From positions 330,788 to 346,678 of the forward strand of contig BEXV01000184.1 of the NCBI GenBank assembly GCA_003118195.1: DNA of 15,891 nucleotides, written 5' to 3'. Source of the DNA: Hemicentrotus pulcherrimus (Eukaryota; Echinodermata; Echinoidea; Camarodonta; Strongylocentrotidae). Shown here in pieces: positions 9,573 to 15,891 of this stretch. The translations under genes were made by a program, and so were the position numbers. Positions within the stretch are counted from its first letter, which is position 1. Each line of letters starts with the position of its first letter. The notes under the pieces are model-generated. The model made no database searches, was not told the DNA's origin, and saw only the letters and a list, made by a program, of their open reading frames with translations.

Positions 9573-9726
9573 TCACTGTTGATCACCTACAGGCAAAGTC
9601 TTGGCCAACTGGGTGGGTTGTGCTGGTTCACCAGTCTTGATAATCCAATGGTTAACATCTTTCTCTGCTCTGTGTGAGTCCAAGTCTGTGTGGGCCACTA
9701 CCTCATACTCCCTGCCAAATGGGGTT
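9573..9726 (-). CDS. CFAP161: CFAP161 last coding exon
   Basis: The acceptor is TTCTATTACAG (minus strand). The first base completes an AGA codon with the previous exon. It encodes TPFGREYEVVAHTDLDSHR, AEKDVNHWIIKTGEP and a short tail ending VGDQQ, then TGA at 9575-9573. The VVAHT-LDSHR-EK--NHW block is the most conserved C-terminal signature of the family. Confidence 0.95.
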
Positions 9727-12700
9727 CTGTAATAGAAGTGCAAGAGTGAGAAGGTGATATTCCTGGTGTAATTTGTAGTTTTAACACCATGTTGTTCGCA
9801 ATATTGTTTTTACAAAATTATAGAAAATGGTAAAACCGGTCACTCAAAGATTTTTACTTTTTTTAGGCACTTCATGATCATTTTGAAGCACAATTTTTAG
9901 GGCTTCAATATTACACAATATCAAAGACACTGATAACACGCAAAGCTATGCATCTCGGATTAAACATTGTGAAATGATGCCTTTAAATAGCAATGAATGT
10001 GCGTCAGAAATATTAGTGCTGAAAGTCAAACTGGGCCAAGTACTAGAAACCTTTCAATTAGAATCTCCAATCCAGTTTCAGCCAGAAGTTATATTTAATT
10101 ACTAGCTGAAGAAAATATGGAAAATATTTATCAACTCCATGGCATACTCAGCAGCAAATTGCTCTCTTGCAAATAAATATTAATGTTGAAGAAAAAAAAA
10201 ACATACCTCACTGACATGCCACTAACAACACATAGATCCTCATTTGATTTGCAGTGGTTGAAAATGATTCTCTGGTTAGCCTGGACATATCAAATGAAAG
10301 TGAATAGGACAAAAACATATTTAGAACAAAATACAAAATCAAATTTTACACTGTACATGAGATACACAAAAGTTAAACAATATTATAAGTGTATTCATTA
10401 CATCTACATGTACATCTCTTCAAATCATATTCAATTATAGGGCACTCCCATTAAAATGAAGGGTCTCCGGACTAACCATTTATCAATACACAAACTCTTG
10501 TAAGTCTCATTTTATACAACTGATCCCCAAATAACTGTAATTGTCATAACAAAATTAAACTTATGAAGCATCATTAGACAATGACTGTGCATGTGACTGC
10601 ATGTATGATAGATGAACTCTGCGTGAAAAAATATTAAATAACACAATTGGAGACGATGAAAATCCTTCCACTGAAGTCAATTTAAAATAATTTGATAGTA
10701 CCATCCCAGTTATTTCTGTGGGAACACATTAACAAAAAAACAAATTCACACATTTGTGTAGTACTCTGTACTTCTTCCACAATTTACAGAAATTTCCTCT
10801 TTTTGATACAGTCAAAGCTGCTTTAGTGACCACCTGTCTACAAAGACCACATTTTTAGTTTTCCTTGAAAATGGTTTCTCATCAAAACATGTATTAAAGG
10901 AATTTGTCTACAAAGACCACTTTTTGTGTTTCCGTTGGGCGGTCGCTACAGATAGGTTTGACTGTATTATGAAATGTAACGCGTGACTTACAGGGACTGG
11001 CAATCCTTCTGATTCCATTCTGAGTTGGGGATTGAAGCAGAGGATACGCCACTCTGTCAGGTAAGGAGACTGGACCTCATCTACAAAGGAAATGAGCTGC
11101 TTTCTGGACTTCTCAGCAGAGGCATGAAAGGACACTCTGTCGCTTTGCAGGACAAGCTGTCAATAAAACATATAGCACAATACCATTATAAACCATAGAT
11201 ATGAAGACATTTGCAATGGAATCCATTCATAGTAAGTTGGTGCTACACTAATCTGCCCAAATGTTTGTGATTTGATGTTACCTCCCAATATCTGTTACAT
11301 GTATGAAGACTTGGAGAGAAAAAGGGGGGGGCATCTTCAATATGCCTCCTGCTAATTTCAGTTAAGAATTTAGGTTTAATGCATACAACAGAAAACCCAA
11401 ATTATGTATTCTTTCATCAAAATTTGTCTTCAAACACATTTCTTCTGAAAATCCCTATAGAAATTTGTCTTAAATTACATCCTCTTTCACATTATGATAC
11501 AATTTAAGTGTAATTTTGCCATCAAATTTTGTGGGCTCCCAACACTTTAGAGGGAAAGGGAAAAGTTAGGATACAGAAAGGTCACCATAAAATCAGTGAA
11601 CCATTGTCAAAATGATGAAGCTTCATTGAAAAGTGATCTGGTGACGACTCTACATGGAATGCCCCATGATAATGATGCTAATACTATAGTCTAATTGAAT
11701 CCTTTCATTAGGCTATACACTGCGTTCTGGATTGTTCATCATTGCCCCATGACAGTTTGTACTCTCAAGTAAAATAAGGCTTTCTGTCTCATTGTACGAC
11801 CAAAATATCCAGGATGATAGACAAGTTAAGAAAAGGGCACAGTGACAGGGTAACATCTACTGCAGTTTCTACCACGTAAATGTACATTTGCACCCTCAAG
11901 AGATGAGATGAATAATTTGTAGGGATTATAAATATATCATTATGTGAACTTACATTGCCTCCTACACCAGGGAGAGTGCAGAGTCTGAAGTGCTGGCCAT
12001 ATGTGAGAGGGCTTCCAGGTGGGATGCCATCTTGTGCCCTACAAACAAACAAAATTATATTCCAATATTTTATAAGATCTTGATAAGACTTAAACCTGGA
12101 TAATTAGGGCTCATAACATAATTTTTCTGAAAAGGTCTAGGAAATTTTGTAGAAATACATAATAAAAGTGCTCTCAATTTTCATTAAAACCATTTCCCAA
12201 AATCAAAGATGCTGTCCCCCAAAACGGTGACCATTGTCAGTTTTCATAAATAACTTTGTAAAAAGACCAGCTAACTGATGTGTTAAAACAGGTTTTAAGA
12301 CACAATGAATCAAATAAAAACATTTTTGAAGATTTCAAAGTATCAGAAGGATTAACAAACAAAAAACAAAATGGTATTTATTATTACTTCAAAATTGCCA
12401 TTTTTGAATATATATCATTTACCAATCGGATAAGCTGTAAATGAAGGTGTCTTATATATCATCATACCTGAGAAATCCAATAAAGTATGTGCACAATTAA
12501 TGATTCATAGAAATATTTCAAAACACAATATGAGGCTCAAAATAGAAAGACAAAACTGTTCCCAAAATGCATGTTGATGCCATTTTCAAGATTTTCTCAT
12601 AAGTTCAAACAAGCTCCTTGTGTAATAATTGGATTAATTAAACAAGGCAAACGCTCTTGGCGGTCTCGCCTGTATTACGCAATTCGATATGATGAAAAAT

Positions 12701-14780
12701 TGAGGTTGGCCCCCAAAAAATGAAATCCTCTGAATATAATCACATTTTGAAGTGAATATTGACTAAGAATCATCAGAAGAATTATTTACTATTAAATGTA
12801 CCACTATCGATAACTTGAATGAAATATGAACAAATTAATTTTAAAAATTATTAATTCTCATATTAAGTTGTGAAAACATAATCCAAGTCTACTGACCTTT
12901 GACGTTGTGACCTGGAATTTGTGTCATATGATTTGTGATACATGATAACCCTTTCGGTACAAGTTTCATAGAATTTGAACAAACAATTTTGAAAATATGC
13001 TAAAAATTCAAAATCTTGATGATGATGCCACAACTTAGTCCAAGTCTGTTGACCTGGAATGACCTTTGACCTTGACTTTGTGACATGAAATTCTACTCAC
13101 ATGATTGGGGATACTTGATAACTCTTTAGTCCAAGTTTCATTGACTAAGAACTTAATACTTTTATAATTATATCAAAAATTCAAAAACTTAATCTTAGGT
13201 TAAGTTTTTGATGTTGACGCCCTCGCCGCCATCGTTGTCACCGAAAAAGCGGCGCCTATGTCTCGCTTTTTGCTACGCAGGGGAGACAAAAACTGATATG
13301 AATGAATAAGAACTTTAAGTTAATAAGTAAACTTTGATCTTGAACTACTCTACTTGTACAAAATCCCCATATCTCAACACTTACGGTGCGATAACAAAGG
13401 TGTTCCTGACACAAGGATTGAGGCTCTTGCTTGCAGAGGCTGTACAGGTTCCTTCAAACCTCATGGTCTCGTGCATCTTGGTCTCTGACATGTTGACAGA
13501 CAGAACGTTGGCTTGACGTGGCTCCACTCCAGGCTGGGTGCGGACTTGGTCTGCAGCTGCCTCATTCATGATGACCACCGTGTCTCCAAAATGGACAAAT
13601 CCATCCACAGTGACCGACAAATCGCTCTGTGGTTTAATATAAACAGAGCATTCTCATATTTGTATTCTAATTCAATCTATAGGCTGTATCCATCAATGTA
13701 CAATTAGTCCAGGAGGATGTTTCACAAAGATCCTAAATTATTTGAAAAAGTTATTTTAAAAGGCATAAAATGCTGATTCAAATCATTCATACTTTCTGTA
13801 AATGAAGAAGATTTCATGTTCTTGATTTGGAATTTACACAAAGTCTAAAATATTTTATTTTAAAGCTACAAATGGCTTTCCATAATTTTTAAGTCCAACT
13901 TACAGTTAAGTTTGATTCAGGATCTTTGTGAAACCCCCCCCCCCCCTGGTCTTAACCCTGACTGGGTCGGAAAAGTAAGTTCAGACTTCAGAGGGTTAGC
14001 CTCTTTATCCTATAAAATCATAATCATGATGTTGCTTCAATAAACAAATGTACTGTATGAGTCAGAATAACGCATACAAAATATAGTTGTTATAACATTT
14101 TCGGTATTGCCGATATGGATAAAATGTCATACAGATGGAGCTTAGTAATGGGGATGTCTGTCTGCATTGTTGTATAATAAAATTTTCATAATTTCCAGTT
14201 TTTTCTTCGACCACTCTTTTCCTCAGGGCTTTACTCGTAATGTATTATGTACTGCTACGGCAAATTGTTATAGGTCCTTTAAAAAAGAGAGAGAAGATGA
14301 TAGCTGATGTAACCATCTCTCAACTTTGAATGAGAATGCAAAGGAACTTTAGCTGAAGTTTTTAACTTTTAGTTCCTGTATCTACAATTTAGATTTAGTA
14401 GATCACTATACCTGTAGGTCTTTAGGCATGGCAATCATATTTCCCTCCATTTAAAGGCACACTGTCCTACTTGTAGCTACTTGCTCCCTCTATATAGAAA
14501 ACTCCCCCAATCGGTGCCTGTTGGTCCCCCATGATCCTATTTTTCTTATGTTAAATGTGAGCTGAGTTAATGAGATAGCCACCTGTCACAGTGCCCTTGA
14601 TGGCTCGCTGGGCGGTCTAATCCCTTCTGGCTGAAGTGGTAAAGTCTGCCTTCAAAGGGATAAAAAATTGAATTTAAATATTGAACTCACTGGTTTTAAA
14701 ATGGTACTCCGTAGGTTAGATGCCTTCTGGATGAGCAGTTCTCCCTTTTCTTTCTTTTCCAGAAAGTCTTTCACCATGTC
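9573..14780 (-). CDS. CFAP161: CFAP161 (cilia and flagella associated protein 161), six exons, 5' end missing
   Basis: CFAP161 is a microtubule inner protein of ciliary and flagellar doublets. Exons in transcript order: 14780-14691, 13626-13385, 12038-11954, 11156-10992, 10280-10207, 9726-9573. All junctions are GT-AG and all phases agree. Together they encode about 269 residues; the family is about 300 long, so roughly 20-30 N-terminal residues are missing. Recognised blocks in order: MVKDFLEKKEKGELLIQ, LSVTVDGFVHFGDTVVIMN, CVRNTFVIA, LTYGQHFRLC, FNPQLRMESEGLPVP, IIFNHCKSN, TPFGREYEVVAHTDLDSHR and NHWIIKTGEP. These line up in order with the vertebrate protein as I remember it. The acceptor before 14780 marks a real internal exon, so the first coding exon is upstream, probably beyond 15891. 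No stop or frameshift was seen. Confidence 0.93.
9727..10206 (-). other. CFAP161 intron, no feature recognised
   Basis: 480 nt between the last two coding exons. AT-rich, with no transposon or RNA gene that I can identify. Confidence 0.6.
10207..10280 (-). CDS. CFAP161: CFAP161 short internal exon (74 nt)
   Basis: This exon is too short to stand out as an open frame. It was found by looking for the missing piece between LPVP and TPFG. Acceptor GATATGTCCAG, donor GAG|GTATGT, length 74 nt, incoming phase 0 and outgoing phase 2. It encodes ANQRIIFNHCKSNEDLC then VVSGMSV plus AG of an arginine codon. The I-INHC-(S/T)N pattern is conserved in CFAP161, and both flanking phases fit exactly. The plus-strand open frame across this region is a shadow. 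Confidence 0.93.
10809..10964. mobile_element. 156-bp inverted-repeat (MITE-like) element with TA flanks, in a CFAP161 intron
   Basis: The ends are CAGTCAAA (10809-10816) and TTTGACTG (10957-10964), perfect inverted repeats, each flanked by TA (10807-10808, 10965-10966). Inside, TGTCTACAAAGACCAC occurs twice as an exact direct repeat (10835-10850, 10905-10920), and GTGACCACCTG / GGCGGTCGC words lie near the ends. There is no coding capacity, so it would depend on an outside transposase. TA duplication fits Tc1/mariner-like mobilisation, but the superfamily is inference. It starts 25 nt inside the intron from the donor of the 10992-11156 exon. Confidence 0.8.
10992..11156 (-). CDS. CFAP161: CFAP161 internal exon (165 nt)
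   Basis: Acceptor TTTTATTGACAG, donor CCT|GTAAGT, phase 0 at both ends, 55 codons. It encodes LVLQSDRVSFHASAEKSRK, then FVDEVQSPYLTEWRILC and FNPQLRMESEGLPVP. The last block (PQLR-E-EG-PVP) is a strong family signature. Confidence 0.95.
11157..11953 (-). other. CFAP161 intron, no feature recognised beyond a G8 run
   Basis: 797 nt of AT-rich intron. A G8 run lies at 11324-11331. I recognise no repeat family, RNA gene or extra exon; the phases of the flanking exons (0/0) leave no need for one. Confidence 0.6.
11954..12038 (-). CDS. CFAP161: CFAP161 internal exon (85 nt)
   Basis: Acceptor TTGTTTGTTTGTAG, donor AAT|GTAAGT. The first G completes a proline codon (CC|G) with the previous exon, then 28 codons follow, outgoing phase 0. 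It encodes AQDGIPPGSPLTYGQHFRLC and TLPGVGGN; the L-YGQ-F-L block corresponds to the LRYGQDFCL-type segment of other CFAP161 proteins. Confidence 0.94.
12663..13287. mobile_element. About 625-bp non-coding dispersed element with short inverted ends, in a CFAP161 intron
   Basis: The proposed ends are GTCTCGCCTG (12663-12672) and CAGGGGAGAC (13278-13287), whose complement GTCTCCCCTG differs at one base. The right part has an unusual CG-rich stretch (about 13215-13265: GCCCTCGCCGCCATCG, GAAAAAGCGGCGCC) in otherwise AT-rich DNA, and the middle has two diverged copies of a GACCTTTGACC-containing unit. I recall similar sequences (a CG-rich end with AGCGGCGCC and GAGACAAAAA, beside gacctttgacc words) as common repeats in marine invertebrate genomes; this is memory, not a search. 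The exact ends are approximate. Confidence 0.6.
12882..13192. repeat. Two diverged tandem copies (about 135-155 bp) inside the dispersed element
   Basis: Copy 1 is about 12882-13014 and copy 2 about 13039-13192. Both run CCAAGTCT.TTGACC / GACCTTTGAC / TTGTGAC.TG.AATT / CA.ATGATT.G.GATAC.TGATAAC.CTTT / CAAGTTTCAT, followed by an AT-rich part ending AAAATTCAAAA.CTT. The copies differ by many substitutions and small indels, so the duplication is old or the units are inherited parts of the element. Confidence 0.75.
13385..13626 (-). CDS. CFAP161: CFAP161 largest exon in the window (242 nt)
   Basis: Acceptor TATTAAACCACAG, donor CACC|GTAAGT. Incoming phase 0, outgoing phase 2. It encodes SDLSVTVDGFVHFGDTVVIM, a variable middle rich in Q, E, S and T, and CVRNTFVIA. 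The start LSV--DG--H-GD is the conserved beta-strand segment of the family. The residue at 13620-13618 is L (TTG), not a start codon; the exon extends two codons further upstream of it (S, D). Confidence 0.95.
13627..14690 (-). other. CFAP161 intron holding the 216-bp inverted-repeat element
   Basis: 1064 nt. Apart from the inverted-repeat element at 13719-13934 and its C13 edge I see nothing that can be named. The flanking exons are both phase 0 here. Confidence 0.6.
13719..13934. mobile_element. 216-bp inverted-repeat (MITE-like) element, ending in a C13 run, in a CFAP161 intron
   Basis: A perfect 16-bp inverted repeat marks the ends: GTTTCACAAAGATCCT at 13719-13734 and its complement at 13919-13934. 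After the 16 bp the arms diverge (AAATTATTTG versus GAATCAAACT). The right end runs directly into C13 (13934-13946). The interior is AT-rich and non-coding. No clean target-site duplication was seen, perhaps because the homopolymer obscures it. The family is unknown to me; transposon identity is inferred from structure. Confidence 0.7.
14691..14780 (-). CDS. CFAP161: CFAP161 first exon found in the window (90 nt, internal)
   Basis: Acceptor TTTCTCCTGCAG, donor CCA|GTGAGT, 30 codons, phase 0 at both ends. It encodes DMVKDFLEKKEKGELLIQ and then KASNLRSTILKP, matching the MKDFLEKR-KG-LLIQ segment near the N-terminus of known CFAP161. An ATG further upstream (14873) opens a frame through the pyrimidine tract, but that part is intron (hydrophobic Y/I/L/F run), so it is not the start. 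Confidence 0.93.
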
Positions 14781-15891
14781 CTGCAGGAGAAATAAATACA
14801 TAATATATATAAACACATAAATATATAGAACGTACAAGATCACTAACATCTCAATGCTGTCCCTCAAACTCATCTGTAAGGTGTTTTACAAATCAGTCAG
14901 TGCTAGGTCAGTGAGACCCTCTACCAGAGAATGACATTTACATTACACAGGGGGGGGGGGTATCCTGACACTCAACAAACATAAAGCCGTCGCTTTAAAA
15001 ATTCAATTTATTTTCAGATTGGACGAAAAACTTATAGGCCTATTCATAAAATAGCACTAACCATCATGACTATTGGTCCTTTATAATATTTCCAACGTAA
15101 AGCATGCTTGGTAATATTTATGAAATATCGCTTGTAAACTCATATTTAAATCAACTGTCTAGACCCACATGCAACATCAGGGTGTACTAAAATTTCCACC
15201 TGGTACACAAAAACACATTTTAAACTTATGAACAGTCCCCTGAGACGTCTAATTCTAATGAAATATAGAAATATATCATTGCTTCTGTAACTTTCAAGGT
15301 ATTGAGATTGAGATGCCACTTGTAATTTCATAACAAAATGGGCCCGTCTTATAAAGTTTAAAGAGCTGCGATTAATACTACCAACTTGATATTTGCTACT
15401 TGCTACTTGTTATTGATTAGGGTTTGCGATTGTTTCGTATCAATGGCAACTCTTTAAGACTTCCAAAGATGCATGCTTCTCATTTTATTGGAGGATTGTT
15501 GGTCACATGATATTCAATAAATGATCTATTGAACACTACGTTATTGAGTGTGCATTTTTTGTTCTATTCAGTATTCAGCATAGACTCTAGATTATATGCA
15601 ACCCATATTGTTTGCCCTAGGCCTATAGGTCTAGTTGTGAAGTACAACCCGCAGCACATGTAGATCTAATTTTACATGTAGAGTCTATACATTCACAAGC
15701 AGACGACCTGGGTTGATCATGGCGGCCGGCATAAACAACAATTTTTATTTTTCCCTATAAATATCCTCCAATTATGATGTTATAAAAATATAAAACAAAT
15801 ATGTTTTTCATTTGTTCAATTTCTAGTGCAAATATTTTCATTCATTGAAAGATCAATGTTCTAACTTCTAGATTCTAACAAAGTTAGAGCT
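14781..15891 (-). other. Upstream intron or 5' region of CFAP161; no exon recognised
   Basis: About 1.1 kb. I searched the minus strand for the expected N-terminal exon (a segment resembling RIGNWNED) and did not find it. A G11 run lies at 14950-14960, a weak inverted-repeat element at 15346-15460, and a small CG-rich island (GCCGGCCGCCATGA on the minus strand, about 15718-15731) that recalls a YY1-type promoter motif. None of these proves a promoter. Confidence 0.5.
15346..15460. repeat. Imperfect inverted-repeat element, about 115 bp
   Basis: The left end reads GTCTTATAAAGTTTAAAGAG then CTGCGATTAA; the right end, on the complement, reads GTCTTAAAGAGTTGCCATTG. They match as GTCTTA--AAAGAG-TGC-ATT with an 8-nt gap. 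Between them lie TGCTACTTGCTACTTG and a second TTGCGATTG word. This is consistent with a decayed short inverted-repeat transposon, with low certainty. Confidence 0.4.

Noticed and set aside
10183..10440. 85-codon plus-strand open frame
   Set aside because: It overlaps the 74-nt CFAP161 exon on the other strand and is mostly intron; its own protein looks like random AT-rich translation.
13334..13707. Plus-strand open frames across the CFAP161 242-nt exon
   Set aside because: Shadows of the conserved minus-strand exon.
15720..15761. Plus-strand ATGGCGGCCGGC as a gene start
   Set aside because: The frame stops after 13 codons and has no splice donor before the stop.
1..15891. CRISPR array, operon, phage or defence system
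   Set aside because: The window is clearly animal DNA with spliced genes; no regularly spaced repeats or bacterial-type gene clusters are present.

Overview
This window is animal nuclear DNA: AT-rich, with intron-split genes, canonical GT-AG splice sites, long introns and intergenic DNA full of degraded transposons. The two genes and the style of the dispersed repeats (short inverted-repeat elements, CR1/L2-like LINE scraps, a repeat rich in 'gacctttgacc' words) suggest a marine invertebrate deuterostome, most likely an echinoderm. That placement is inference and cannot be proved from the sequence.

Left part (about 1-6200, + strand): a FASTKD-family gene for a mitochondrial RNA-metabolism protein with a RAP domain. 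A possible non-coding first exon ends near 781. The coding part starts at 1524 in a large exon that holds the targeting peptide, the helical repeat region, FAST_1 and half of FAST_2. Four small exons (3405-3499, 3928-4090, 5122-5318, 6109-6195) finish FAST_2 and encode RAP. The only donor of the large exon that keeps phase with the downstream exons (exon end 3039) lies just after an in-frame TAA (3033-3035). A second donor 8 nt upstream avoids the TAA but shifts frame. Either the gene is broken or polymorphic here, or there is an unseen splicing solution, or the base is wrong.

Middle part (about 6200-9570): intergenic DNA between two convergent genes, with an ATT microsatellite and candidate poly(A) signals, and no gene I can support.

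Right part (9573-14780, - strand): CFAP161, a ciliary doublet-microtubule inner protein. I reconstructed six exons with consistent phases, including one of 74 nt at 10207-10280. The short 5' coding exon was not found and probably lies beyond 15891.

Transposon remnants sit in most of the larger introns: a sense LINE 3' end at 3608-3912 that runs up to a splice acceptor, an antisense LINE reverse-transcriptase relic at 4588-4905, a 156-bp TA-flanked inverted-repeat element at 10809-10964, a 625-bp element with internal tandem copies at 12663-13287, a 216-bp inverted-repeat element at 13719-13934, and a weaker one at 15346-15460. The two genes share no obvious pathway. I see no new multi-gene system; the most notable signal is the FASTKD splice/stop arrangement.
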